DNA of 64,000 nucleotides from Hyaloperonospora brassicae (Eukaryota > Oomycota > Peronosporomycetes > Peronosporales > Peronosporaceae): contig CANTFL010001459.1 of assembly GCA_947650285.1 (NCBI GenBank), positions 45,072 to 109,071 on the forward strand, written 5' to 3'. This document shows positions 48,314 through 60,097 of the stretch, piece by piece (position 1 is the stretch's first letter; each line of letters opens with the position of its first letter). The notes beneath the pieces are model-generated. The model did no database searches. It was given only the letters and a program-made list of their open reading frames with translations, and was not told where the DNA came from. The translations under genes and the position numbers were made by a program.

Positions 48314-48638
48314 ATGGCCAACCAGACGACCAATTCTTTTGATGGGGACGACGAAAAAATTGAAGCTATTATTAGGAGAAAGATTGGGTTGGTGATTGTC
48401 GGGGCGTTCGATCGACGAGTACGGATGGGAGCGCTAGTCATAGGCGCTGTCAATGATAAACTAATCAAATTATTGCTGTATACAGGCCCTATCATTTTGG
48501 CCATTAGCAGCTCATTCGCTAAAAAGCTACGATTAGGACGGCTCATGATCAATGACACACAAATTGATGTTCAAATAAATTAGGAAGTCGAAGGTCATCA
48601 CCACCTCATGAACCCCAGAATAGATCACTTTAGGACGA
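48314..48638 (+). pseudogene. G2 protease, N-terminal part up to the inversion breakpoint
   Basis: VRMGALVIGAVNDKLIKLLL leads into LYTGPIILAISSSFAKKLRL, the protease active site with D replaced by Y and A by P compared with DTGAT. The frame then gives IDVQIN and, over a stop, ITLGR, aligning to G1 IPLGW, at which point LTR A begins. The remainder is on the other strand at 56150-56434. Confidence 0.65.
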
Positions 48639-49605
48639 TGTGGTACAGTAGTTGGTTAATTTTGTAATACAACAGTCCCAACGTACAAACACAACAATCG
48701 CCGAGCTTTGTCGGCGACACGGGCTAGTACGCTTGGATAAATCCATACGCATTTCGCCCCTTCTGGTTCAATTGTGGCTTTCGCCTAATCGATTACTTGC
48801 AACTAATCCTCCAGAAGCCTGCCTGAGCTCAGCAGCTTCTAAACCTCTCTACTTCTGTGAATTCACACCAAATGATGGAAGCCAACGCCTACGCGTTTTG
48901 ACAGGTCACCGGGCGCAGTGTATGCCCGACTAGAAGAATACGGTGTCCTTGGTTTAAGACCCACCGGCTCGTCAATCGACGGGTCTTTAGACGGTGCCGT
49001 CTATTGGGTCACCAACTTGTCACTTGGCAATCCTAACAACGGTCCCTTCACTAGATTAAACGGCTCGTCGACGACGAGACTGATCTTTTGCTAGTAGCGA
49101 ACGCTGCCCAACCCGGGCTTTCCTAAACTTTTGACGCTACCAGTCGATACCTCTACAAGCTATGCCTCTCGAGGTTCGACGGCAGGCATAATCTATACCA
49201 CTCAGGGAACCACCTTAAGTGTACGCGTGTCTTATACTTAGGAAATTCTGCACTGTATTGATTATCTCTTTTACTCTTCCTGACCGCGATGGGAATCTTG
49301 AGTGGCTCACCTTCGTCCCCCTCATCATCCTATACTGATGCCTAGTGTTTTGGATCATTCCTCATCTCATTCTCTAATCTTCTCGCGTCAAATCTTCTCT
49401 CGTCAAGTCTTTACTCGTCGAGTCTTTACTCGTAGAGTCTTCTCTCGTCGAGTCTTCTCTCTTCAAGTCTGCACTCGTCCAGTTTTCCCTCGTCGAGCCA
49501 TGCTTGGCCGACGTCGACGCGCTTCGGTTTCTCTCGCCGGGTACACCCCTCATTTAATCATGTCAAGAACATGGACTACCTCGTTTTGCAATTCTCTACA
49601 TCACA
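48639..49605 (-). repeat. LTR A (967 bp), at the left inversion breakpoint of G2
   Basis: On the minus strand TGTGATGTAGAG...TGTACCACA. Same length as LTR B (56435-57401) and opposite in orientation. By eye there are 5 differences in the first 57 bp and 8 in the last 45 bp, but none in between. Carries eight 15-bp repeats at 49379-49498. Confidence 0.9.
49379..49498 (-). repeat. 15-bp tandem repeat in LTR A, eight copies
   Basis: Eight 15-mers around CTTCTCTCGTCGAGT without indels. Read on the plus strand they encode a (VFSRR)-like pentapeptide, an artefact of the period. Confidence 0.85.
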
Positions 49606-50755
49606 AAGTGGTGTCGAATCGTCGGTCGGGCGTGTCTTCTCTTGGAGACAGTGAAGTTCTGAGACCGCTGTCACACCATCCGTCCCTGGGTCAGTGATGC
49701 CGGTACTGCCTCGCTCGATGTGTGTGCGCCTCGCTGTGCTTCACGCTCACGCGACCTAGGCAGTGAAACGCGACTTCTGTCATACTTCAGCAATGCACTA
49801 GAGTCTGGATATCACATTTTATCATCCGGGTTCGGCCTGGTGTTGGGCTCAGGTTACTGCCGCTATGTCGCCTCTCCGCATGGAGGATCACTATGGACAG
49901 TCTCTTGTCGCGGCTACTCCCGTCTCGGTGGCTGCTCTTCGAGCGATTATGTACGTCTTCAACCCGTCTCTCCGTAGGTGACTTTCGGTTTGTTCCCGAA
50001 CTCAAGCATGTTTGTGGCTGCGGCGCGTCTTATCGATGCTCGGGATAGACTCTCGTCTTCCGAACGGTATCATCGGACGAGCAGTATGCTGGATGCTGTC
50101 TGTGACGTCTGGGGCCGATACCGCGAGTTCAGTCATGAGATCGACTGCGGTGAGACTGTTGATTATCGATCGAAGGTGTGTGTTGACTTGTGGAAGAGAA
50201 GTCATTGGCTCGTCAATTCCAGCGTCTTGATGGGGATGCACCCTAATTTTGACTCAAACCGGTCGACTGATGACATGGACACGTATTTTGCGCTTTGGGT
50301 GGAATACTTCGCTGCTCGCAATCGTCATGGAGACCCAATCCGGCTGGCTCTTAAGTCCTTTACCCGTATCTTGAACGCCCACTACCCGCTCGTGAGTCAC
50401 GCATGAGTGCCGTCAAGTCCTGAATACTTTGCCGATATCGGTGCGTTGGATGCCTCTGACATACGGCGTGTCTCGTGGTTGACTCGGCTGGCGAAGAACC
50501 CCAACAACAATTAGTTCAGGCTTCAACATTCTGAGTTCCCCTTATTTGTGCCGGTGGGTGTTGCCGAGAGCGATGTGGTGTCCCGTATTGTGTATTGTCG
50601 AGGACGTTGATCTGAACGAACCCGCTCCTCCTGCTGTGAGCCCCGCTGCACATATTCCTGAGAATCCTCGTGACACGTAGATTTTTGCCTCTTCGGTCAC
50701 TCAGAGTTTTACTGTTCGGCCCGACGAGTCTGTGGTGACCGTCACTGACATCTGA
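49606..50755 (+). pseudogene. G2 aORF, C-terminal part (inverted segment)
   Basis: Homologous to the C-terminal frame of the G1 aORF: AATPVSVAALRAIMYVFNPS, TFGLFPNSSMFVAAARLIDA, VDLWKRSHWLVNSSVLMGMH, ALWVEYFAARNRHGDPIRL, RRVSWLTR, then a tail with VEDVDLNEPAPPAVSPAAH, IPENPRDT and a stop at 50755, in the same order as G1 (which ends SIADIYSPLL). 49978-50406 is open for 142 residues; stops follow. Its N-terminal part is on the minus strand at 57402-60050, across the inversion. Confidence 0.65.
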
Positions 50756-51620
50756 CGCCCTTAATTATTCAGTCATTTGGGTATCTCGACATGACAGGTC
50801 GTCCCTTTTGGCAATACATTAAAGTAATATAGTCCTTTTCTTACATGTACCTTGTGAAATATTGATGAAGTTGCTTTGTCTCTCATCTCTGCCTGCTTGT
50901 CACCACATAAACAAGGTTACTGGTGACAGTAGTGCGTGGGATACCACTCATGTGCCACCTGCACCATCTTTAACCAATTCTCTCGCTTCTTCTTCCGTTA
51001 GTAATCGTATCACAAGCCGCCTCACTACAGATTGGATAAAGTCTCCCATGTCGAAGTTATTATCCCTTCCACTTTACTAGGAACCGTCGCTGAGTCCGGA
51101 CGATGCTCGTCGAGAGTGTTGAGTCATCATCCACGATCGCTTATACCTTTCATCTCCCTCTCGCTTCATCTAGATATCAACTATTATCAAGGAAAAGTTT
51201 CTCTTCGAAATCGAAGCGGTTGGTCTCATCAATTCCAGTTACCAGCCCCATCGTAGGTCGCTCAACCGAATCCCTATACTTCTTCAAGCGCGACACATGT
51301 ACGGCAGAATGAAATTCTATGCATGCTTCGGTCTATAAACTAACTTTATGTCGAAATCTTCAACTCGTTTCTTAATGCGGAACGACCCACTCCTTCGGTG
51401 AGCCAGTTTTTTCTTCGGTCCATACTTCACTTCTCCATGAAAAGCCATACTTGATCCTCTTCGTCGAACCTGGTTTCGAATGGCGCAACTCTTTCTTCAT
51501 CTTGCTGACTTCTTCTTAAGTATGGTCGTATTGCCTTGTTCGTGGGAGGTCGACGTTCCGCCAAGATAGATCTATCATTGTGGTCTTTTGCTCGTCGAGA
51601 TTTTGCACTCACTTGGTATA
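50756..51620 (-). pseudogene. G2 integrase C-terminus and chromodomain (degenerate)
   Basis: FDEEDQVWLFMEK at about 51427-51470, then HVSRLKKYRDSVERPTMGL near 51290 and FLVKWKGYN near 51080, a chromodomain start that falls apart by frameshift. Corresponds to G1 27470-28022. Confidence 0.6.
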
Positions 51621-52592
51621 ATGTCGCGATCCTGAGCGCTATCTCTCGCTGTCAGTTGGACTCGCGGCGCCACAAAAACGGGCGGGTATGCTGAGTCTAT
51701 TGATTTGATTGCACCGGCTGGCGTTCGCCGGATCGACTCGTTCATGTCTTTAAGGGTAGAGTGTGCGTCCCAACCATGAACTAGGTAGAAAGAAGTCTCT
51801 TTTCTTGAAACTTCTTTAGCGTTATTAATGGCATGTACTTGTCGCTCGGCGATGTCGTCCCAGTCTGCTTGAAGAAGGTCTTCTACATACACGCGCACTG
51901 TCTGAATCATTACCTTTACGCTGCGTTCTGATTGTTCGTTTACTTGGGGTCTGTGACTCAACGAATATCTAGATTTAGACCCCATCATCATGGCGAACGT
52001 TCGAAACACTTCACTCATGAATCTTGGGTCTTTATCATGGCGAATGGAGCTGGGAGCTCCAAAACGACGAAATATGGTCTATTCGAATGATATAGCAACG
52101 TCTAATGCACCTGTTGCACTCATGGCATTGGCATCACGTATACCGTGAAGTAGTGCTGAAACAGTATCAGCGCCGTATTTCCTCGTCGGGTTGTCGGTAA
52201 AGGGATGACAAAGTTCATTGATACCACCTGAAAATGTCGGTCGGATACAACGTTACCTGGCGAGTATCCTCTCAAATCAGGCGTGATATTTATAGTACTG
52301 CAATCCTCACATGCCTGTATGTGTTTTGCCACATCGGCGTGGAGTCCGTTCTAGTAAAAGTCGGACTTCACTCTTCCACGGAGTCATGACAGTTAAGCAG
52401 AACCTCATCGATCAGAGTCGTTGGGACAACCAATCGTAACTTTAGGTCTTCGTCCACCGACTTCCTCGACTCGCGACTCCGGCCTAGGTAATAGAGTATG
52501 CTATCCTCGCTCAGTACGAAACGTTCCACAATTTTCCCCGCGTAGTTGACTTGTCTATGGGTCAGCTTGTCGAACTCGCCCCTAAGGAACAT
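51621..52592 (-). pseudogene. G2 integrase (degenerate)
   Basis: FVLSEDSILYYLGRSRESRK, LNCHDSVEE, CEDCSTI (zinc-binding region), VVSMNFVIPLPTTRRGNTAL (first catalytic Asp is now Asn), MMGSKSRYSLSHRPQVNEQS, ERSVKVMIQTVRVYVEDLLQ and ETSFYLVHGWDAHS. Frame 51575-52018 is open. Loss of active-site residues and stops make it inactive. Confidence 0.75.
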
Positions 52593-52725
52593 CTTGAGCG
52601 TTACTAACTCCTCATCCTCATCTTGAGCTTTTAAAATCCTTTCTCTATGATCGGCTTGACATCGATCCGCTAGTCGGCTTGTACGTCTAACGGACAGATG
52701 CCCTTTACTCGGTGGTTATCTTCTT

Positions 52726-53480
52726 CTAGACGCTTCTGTGGGATACTTTGGTACTCGTCGAGTCTCGGATCGTCGAGTGGCTTCTCAATCTATTTTGCAT
52801 ATCTGCTTCCTCGAACGACTCCAACGCTTGGTCTTTTTTGTCTTGGCGGTTTCTCGCGCGGCCTGATGTATCCAGTTGTTCTCGGGTCGGTTGATTAGCA
52901 AATCGGACTCGCCGAGTTTTGCTCCGCGGTGTTGCTGTCCTTGTTGGCTGCTCTTTTTCTTCTGACGGCGAGTGAGTATCAACAAGTAACCTCTTTTGTA
53001 TGCTATTAATCTGTTGCAGCTCGCTCAATCGTACTGGGTATTCTACCACTTGCCTCGACTTAGTTTCTAGCGCTCCGGTGGCCACCGTATCTGCCGCTGC
53101 GTTGTAGCACCGTATAAAGTGCAAATACCGGACTGAGTTGAGCTGGGCGATTAATTTGTTGTGACACTCCAACATCACCTGCAACGAGTCTTTCTTGCAT
53201 GCGATCACCCCCATGGATTGCTGGATTGCAAGCCTGGAGTCATCCGCAATAATCAAGTCAAGTACGTTGTGTTCTCAATCCTGCTTGTGTTCCGTAATTC
53301 ATCCCTGTTAAATCTACCAGATTTACTTTCGTTACCGACAGGTTAGAACTCGCAGCGACCACAATGGTGTATTCTGGCCATTATCACAGTATCCACGAGC
53401 AACTTCCAAATCCCTCATGCCTCTAGGTCTTTGCGGAGCCATCGAGCGACAGGAAAAAAACCAACATATGTCTGAGGTAA
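52726..53480 (-). pseudogene. G2 second RNase H domain (largely preserved)
   Basis: LSLDGSAKT (first Asp), ASSNLSVTKVNLVDLTGMNYG (position of Glu, here Asp), IIADDSRLAIQQSMGVIACK (third acid) and RCYNAAADTVATGALETK (fourth). From 53256 down, the frame is open for 176 residues and continues into a basic Arg-rich linker (SKTRRVRFANQPTRE). Stops lie only in the N-terminal third. The adjacent classical RNase H is at 53628-54170. Confidence 0.7.
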
Positions 53481-53627
53481 TCGCGCGTACAGGAGCTCCG
53501 CATCCAATCGAACCCTCTACGATCGTTTCGCAGGTGAGGAACTGTGTCTCAACAACTCGTCGAGGCCGATAGTCGTCGTGACAGACGCTTGAAACATTTG
53601 GGCGAAATCCACATCGCGCTAGCTCAC

Positions 53628-54170
53628 TCACTTGACCTTCAAACGATACGGAGAGAGTACTAAAACGAAGCTGAAGGATCTTTTGTACGGTGGCTTGGAC
53701 TTGAAGAGCCATTCTATTGTAGAGAATGGGGTGTATAAGTGGATGACTTTTCCAGCAAGAAGAGTATGCGTAATCTTCAGCAATTGAATCACGGCTAGCA
53801 CTTCGCGCTCCGCAGGGTGGTAATTAATCTCGCTCTCCTTCAAGACTCGACCACAAAACCGGACCGGGTGTACGATTTCGTCATGCATTTGCATCAATGT
53901 ACTGCTCAATGCCCAGTCATTAGCAAAAACTATCACGTGAACGTCGGCTGTGGAGTCGAAATGACGCAGAATTGGAGCTTTGACGATTTGTCGCTGCAGC
54001 ATAGTGAAGGATGCGCGTGCACAGACCATATTTGCTTCTGAAAAGAAATCGTCTTCCTTGAGTTGTTTTAGTACTGCTCCATACACCGCGATGTTCTGGA
54101 TGGACCGGATGTAATAGTTAGTCGCGCCTGGAAACGCTTGTACAATTTTTTTGACGTTGGAAATGGCCAC
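53628..54170 (-). pseudogene. G2 RT connection and RNase H domain
   Basis: FPGATNYYIRSIQNIAVYGA, VLKQLKEDDFFSE, APILRHFDSTADVHVIVFAN, DWALSSTLMQMHDEIVHPVR, FCGRVLKESEINYHPAEREV, LAVIQLLKITHTLLAGK and STIEWLFKSK: the RT-linked gypsy RNase H, open over 180 residues. The upstream RT is broken. Confidence 0.75.
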
Positions 54171-54327
54171 TCAGTAAGTTTCCTCAGTTTGGTCGGGTCG
54201 ACCGCAATGCCCTGTGCTTTCACTTAGTGCGATAGGAAGTCTATTTGAGGTTGTACAAAGATGTTCTTTGTCAAGCTGATGCTACTGAGACACTCCGCGA
54301 AGCGTATCAACAACCGGTTGAGTGTCG

Positions 54328-55370
54328 CTAAACATTCCTCGAATCTTTTACGTCCAAATCAGATATCTTCGACGAAAGTCGATGATGAAACACTGGGACA
54401 ACTGACGATTCGTCGGATATGCCCGTGACAAACATGTTGCTCACCGGGCCATTGATTAAGCGTTGAAACGAATCAGACTCGTCGAGCTCTTGGTAGTCGG
54501 CTTCGAGATTTGTTAACGACGATCCACCAGCGCCAATATAGTTACGATTCGTGGTTTCGGCTGCACGCTTAAACGCGATTTCATCTTCGGCAGCTTTAAT
54601 TTTGGCTGCAAAGTCTTGCCACCCATCTTTTGGCTTAGCATACCCCCACAATGCGTTGTCGATGAGTTTTTCGTAGATCATGGGAGCATTCTTAAGTCCA
54701 ATGGCATACGCCGCCACTCAAAATGCACCAAGTCGCAAACAAACGCTGAAACGTGACGCTCTCGTTCTGTCATCATTACCGCCCAAAATCCGCTGGCCGC
54801 ATCAATTGATCAAAACCACTAGTAGATTTCGAACTCGGTCAACAAATCGTCGACTATGGGCATTGTGTATTACGTACTGGCCGTGGCAGCGTTTAAGAGT
54901 TTACAATTAATGCATAACCGGATATGAACTCCATTATTCTTTGGGACAATTACTATGGGAGACGCCCATGGACTCTGAGAAAACGAAATTAGCATTGCCT
55001 TCAACAACCCTTTCAGCAGCTCTTGCAGCTTTAATAGGTGGCGTAGTGGAACCCGTTTGTCCCGTTGCTTGATGGAATCATGACCTAGGAAGTCGATATC
55101 ACACACTGCTCTATATGCTGGAGGTGGTAGAGCGTTACCACTGGAGATCATGATTCCTTCGTGTCTTTGCAGTACACTAATCAACTTTGCTCTTGTGCTT
55201 CCGTGTGGTCAGTGCATACCACATCGTCCCCGGTGTAATTCAGCTTGTTTGGTGCTAACTCGGTGAGATCAGGTAAGAACGCAAGTTCTTGAGCATAATC
55301 TACCAGGCTAATGTCGCTAGCGATATGCTCGAAATCTGATGTATCGACTGGAGGAGGTGCCGATAGGTCA
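54328..55370 (-). pseudogene. G2 reverse transcriptase (degenerate, with extra segment)
   Basis: LVDYAQELAFLPDLTELAPN (55300), ISVLQRHEGIMISSGNALPP, VPLRHLLKLQELLKGLLKAM, FSQSPWASPIVIVPKNNGVH and IRLCINCKLLNAAT lead to GLKNAPMIYEKLIDNALWGY (about 54680). An inserted segment of about 90 residues (KIKAAEDEIAFKRAAETTN and others) precedes the damaged YxDD region. G1 has an equivalent insertion. Stops and frameshifts present. Confidence 0.75.
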
Positions 55371-56434
55371 TCCGTGCTCGTCGCATCGACTGTCTTTAAT
55401 GCACACAAGAATCGGCGATCAAGGTCATCGTACTGTGATTCGTACCAGCCTGTCGTCGTATCATCTCCGTCCTGCAATTGGTCTATTCGATCGGCGAGGA
55501 CCGTTACAATATCTAATTGACCGTCTGTCGCGCATGGCTCGTCGAATTGGGCCGAAAAGCATATGCATAGGCCGATTGAAACACTGTGACCACCCGTGCA
55601 TGTTGCCAAACACAATCTGTCCTCAGGGGTAGCGTGACCGAGCTTCGTTCGGTGGCCGTTGTATCGTCCAGTAAAGTGTTGTTCGTCGTATCGTGTGCAA
55701 CGACCCATCCCCGTCTGGGCTGGTTCACATTCGTTGCACCTTATGTGTGTATAGACCCTCCGTCAGACGCAATTGTTCTGTCAATGCAGACGTGATAACC
55801 ATGTCCTAATATTTCTGTAGTTCCTTTGTAAGCTCATCGCTCGACCGCAGACGGTTGTTGACTTAATCGTTCTACATACTGATATTGTTCTTATTCTAAC
55901 AACTGTCCATTCATCACATTATTATATGCTTTGACCTGCCAGTCGAGATATTTTTTCGCATTAATTCTGACGTAACCGTCGTCTCGCGGTAAGACTTCGT
56001 GTGATAGCCCTATTAAGACTGGGCAGTGCGCTAGACACGAAGCTCTCTTTGTTAAGATGTTCTTGAGCCGTACTCTCGTCGCCGTCCCATCCTATTGTAT
56101 ATCACAGTCGGCACGACTGTAGGTAGTCGGCGGGTCCATAGCTCATGAGCTAATTTGCTGGGTTTTTTGCGTTGCAACCGGAATACTTCATTGAATCGGT
56201 AACGACATCTGATGAACTAGCCGGGCCTTCGGCAATTTCATCCCCGTATGTAGTGTCGTCGACTTCTGTTGCCGCCCTCAATAAAGGTATGGCGATTTCG
56301 TCTGCAATTTTGGCCGTCGCGTTGAACAAGTCTAGTCGGGTGTCCGCCGGTACAATGAAATTAGTCCCGAATTTGAGGTCCACTTCGCATGATGTGGCAC
56401 AATACACAATTCAAATTCATTAGCTACTTTCTAT
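55371..56434 (-). pseudogene. G2 PR-RT linker and protease end, right of the inversion breakpoint
   Basis: EFELCIVPHHA then FIVPADTRLDLFNATAKIAD (56150-56407) matches G1 RLDLFNSTAKLPDEL just downstream of its IPLGW motif. 55181-55708 is an open linker frame with LDRRFLCALKTVDATSTDD, matching G1 LQKRFLCVLEES. The sequence stops at LTR B exactly where the plus-strand half at 48638 stops. Confidence 0.7.
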
Positions 56435-57401
56435 TGTGGTGTAGAGAATTGCCAAACAAGGTAGTCCATGTTCTTGACATGATTATAAGAGGGGTGTACC
56501 CGGCGAGAGAAACCGAAGCGCGTCGACGTCGGCCAAGCATGGCTCGACGAGGGAAAACTGGACGAGTGCAGACTTGAAGAGAGAAGACTCGACGAGAGAA
56601 GACTCTACGAGTAAAGACTCGACGAGTAAAGACTTGACGAGAGAAGATTTGACGCGAGAAGATTAGAGAATGAGATGAGGAATGATCCAAAACACTAGGC
56701 ATCAGTATAGGATGATGAGGGGGACGAAGGTGAGCCACTCAAGATTCCCATCGCGGTCAGGAAGAGTAAAAGAGATAATCAATACAGTGCAGAATTTCCT
56801 AAGTATAAGACACGCGTACACTTAAGGTGGTTCCCTGAGTGGTATAGATTATGCCTGCCGTCGAACCTCGAGAGGCATAGCTTGTAGAGGTATCGACTGG
56901 TAGCGTCAAAAGTTTAGGAAAGCCCGGGTTGGGCAGCGTTCGCTACTAGCAAAAGATCAGTCTCGTCGTCGACGAGCCGTTTAATCTAGTGAAGGGACCG
57001 TTGTTAGGATTGCCAAGTGACAAGTTGGTGACCCAATAGACGGCACCGTCTAAAGACCCGTCGATTGACGAGCCGGTGGGTCTTAAACCAAGGACACCGT
57101 ATTCTTCTAGTCGGGCATACACTGCGCCCGGTGACCTGTCAAAACGCGTAGGCGTTGGCTTCCATCATTTGGTGTGAATTCACAGAAGTAGAGAGGTTTA
57201 GAAGCTGCTGAGCTCAGGCAGGCTTCTGGAGGATTAGTTGCAAGTAATCGATTAGGCGAAAGCCACAATTGAACCAGAAGGGGCGAAATGCGTATGGATT
57301 TATCCAAGCGTACTAGCCCGTGTCGCCGACAAAGCTCGGCGATTGTTGTGTTTGTACGTAGAGACTATTGCATTACAGAATTAACCAACAAGTATACCAC
57401 A
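56435..57401 (+). repeat. LTR B (967 bp), at the right inversion breakpoint of G2
   Basis: TGTGGTGTAGAG...AGTATACCACA. Inverted with respect to LTR A. The 15-bp repeats are at 56542-56661. Confidence 0.9.
56542..56661 (+). repeat. 15-bp tandem repeat in LTR B, eight copies
   Basis: Reverse complement of the LTR A repeats; GACTCGACGAGAGAA-type units. Confidence 0.85.
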
Positions 57402-60050
57402 ACAGACGCAGGAAAGTGGGATGCGACAGCTGTTTCGGGCGCTTCACTCCTCTCAAAAGAAGAATGGTTCGATCGACGAGTCGACACCGTCCGAAGCGCA
57501 GCTTCGGACACAGTGGAACGGGGTCCAGGTTAAGGTGTCTTCCTGGGACTTTAGCGGAAGCAGACGGGGACGAACGACTTGAATTGCGCTTCTTCGCCGG
57601 CTTCACTGGATCCGCGGTAGTGTCAACTAAGCTCGGCGGAGGTGAGGTCGCGGAGACGGAAGAAGACGCTGTATGTGACGGAAGATCCAAGACAACCACG
57701 GAATGAGACACAGGAACCGACATTAGCAAGGACGACGTAGTCACCGACGCAGATCTAGAAATTAGAGGAACAACTCGCCGAGATCTAGCTGACACAGGTG
57801 GGTGACGAAACACGACCTCGACCTCGAGAAGAGCGAGAGCGCACGACGGCTGGACCACGTGGCGAAGACACTGGGTCGGTATTTGCAGAAGCGGACCTAG
57901 TAGTCGACGATCTTGATGTGAGAACAGTTGAGACAGGAGTCAGGGGTAAGGGCGCGGACGCAGTCCCTGACGTCGATCCAAACACCGGTAAAACATCTCT
58001 TTGAGATCCAGTTGACGCAGTTGGAGGAAGAACAAGACTCCGACTTTGAGAAAGACGCGACCGCACGACCGCCGGAATACCCGTAGAAAACTCTGGGGTA
58101 GAAAGCGAAGAATTCTAGTACTTCGCCGAGTCTGAGGATCCGTCACGAACGTCGAACGTGAGGATATGACAAGCGGAGGCAAGGACAAAAAATATCGCCG
58201 GTTACAGCCTGAGACGATGGATCAACCGACGCCGGTGAAGATGGAAGCGAAATCTCAGGCGTCGTTGACAGAGGTTGGTCGGACGTAGAGACCGGACTCG
58301 ACGAGCGAGACGACGATAACGGTCGGATAAGCGTAGAGACCAGACTCGACGATTAAGGCGACTAGACTGGTATCACTAGAGTCGACGGAACACTCGATGT
58401 GCCCCTAATCGACATCTCGCCGCCCGGAGGAGACGCAGGTGGTGTATACTGCAGGTAAGTGATGCGCGAGCCGGTAGACGGCGACGAGGTTTAGGTTTTC
58501 AGCGGGTGTTCGATAAGGACAGATTTCATCAACGCAGAACGAGCTTCGCTGGACTAAACACCGCTCGACAATGATTTAATCGATTTTATCCAAAGAGATA
58601 ACACCTGGGATCCCGCCGTCGATCCGATCGATAAACGTCGGGAAATCACTGAGCAAGAAGACGATACAAGCGAGAGTTTAAATCAAGCTCATGCGCATTT
58701 AGACTCGTAGCGTCGTTGCCAGTGATGACCGCAGTAGCGAGACTGAGATCAAGGGCCACGGAACACGATGGTGCCGAAGACTGTTCCGCAAGCCGACTAT
58801 CACGCGGCGCTGGTCGTCAATGAGTCCTCGGGCAGCACGCAAGGCGTGATCACCGCCAATACACATGGCCATGGTGGAATGTTGCAACTGGCGGTAATAC
58901 GCCGTCGCGGCTCCATGGACGGCTGCTTTCTGGTCTCGCGACTCGGCGAGTCAACCAGTAAGACGAGCTATTGCGCAATCCCACGCGTATACCTCCACTC
59001 GCAAGCTGGGAATAATCTTTTCCACTGATTCAAGTCGGTCCACGCGCCAAGCAGACACTCGAGAGTCTTCTGTCTTGGGAGTGAAGACCGACTTTATTTA
59101 GTAATTTGATGACATCGGTGATCTGCAACGCAGCCGCGTACCAAGTAGCAGACCCCACCTGGGTCGTCTTCAGTTAAGCGCGCAATTCCACGAACTCGGC
59201 GATCTTGGCTTCCATTGGTCGACGACGTGTTTCGATACTCCTCTTCGACTGCGCAAGCGCGACGCACAAACGAGCTACCGAGTCCGTTTGCTCGAGAGGC
59301 AAAACGTCATTCCCACTGGCGAGTGACGTGGACTGACGGGTGGATTGACGCGTAGACGCGTTGAGCAGCGGCCACGGCGTCTCCAATAGTGTGGAAACGA
59401 TCCGCAGCAGGTCAACCTCACGCTGCCGAGCTTGGTTGTTCCATGCGTCTCGTCGTCCGACAGAGATAAGCAACACTGGTCGAACTCTCAACGTCGACGT
59501 CCGAGGTATCGCTAAGGCCATCTCTTGAAGTTGAAGACGCTTTTAAACAAGGAACAAAAGGCGGCGGCATCATCCCGGACGAATCAGACGTCGGGGAACC
59601 TTGGTGGCCAGGCTTCAACCGTTGCGGTGCGACCGCGGCCTTAAGTCGATCAGGCGAACTCGGTGAAGCAATGTCGCCGATCGTTTAGTCGGCGGAGTCA
59701 GGAGACAAGTCGATGGGCTAATTGGTGGGCCCCGGACCGAAAGCACTGGAGGACATGTCATTCTATAATAGGGCGGATCATGAGAACACCCCGGATCACA
59801 AGGAGTTAGGACGGAGGTAGAAGCGATAAAGAAGGATGTCCACGCTCAACATAACGCAAGCAGTAGAATCGACCGGACTAGACGACGTATCCGGTGACTG
59901 ATACTGAACAATATGGTACAACGCAGAATGCAAGGACAACAACCCTGCTACGGACGCAGAACAAGCACGACGATTCATCGGGTACCATGGGTCGGCGAAA
60001 GAGGGAAGATCAGGCTCAAGCATGACGGTTCGTAAATGGGCCAAGAAATA
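57402..60050 (-). pseudogene. G2 aORF, N-terminal and central part
   Basis: Reads away from LTR C toward LTR B. REVDLLRIVSTLLETPWPLL (about 59400) and LCVALAQSKRSIETRRRPME (about 59250) match the G1 coiled-coil region; YYRQLQHSTMAMCIGG (about 58860) matches G1 YFRQLQDATMAFFNGE. The central part (57373-58066) is Ser/Thr/Pro-rich with PAKKRNSSRSS, like the G1 basic segment. Many stops between about 58100 and 58700. Continues into 49606-50755 once the inversion is taken into account. Confidence 0.6.
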
Positions 60051-60097
60051 CTAGTCGAGATACTCTCCAGTACAATTCGTATCGCAACCGGGGCAGT

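Noticed and set aside
49379..49498. CRISPR-like array
   Set aside because: Continuous 15-bp tandem repeat without spacers in a eukaryotic LTR.
49302..49697. ORF with VFSRR-like pentapeptides, also at 56424-56738
   Set aside because: Generated by the 15-bp repeat of LTRs A and B; it reads out of the LTR end.
57402..60097. Separate non-autonomous element made of LTR B, internal part and LTR C
   Set aside because: LTR B and LTR C are clearly different families in sequence, whereas C pairs with 44801-45698; the inversion model explains the arrangement.
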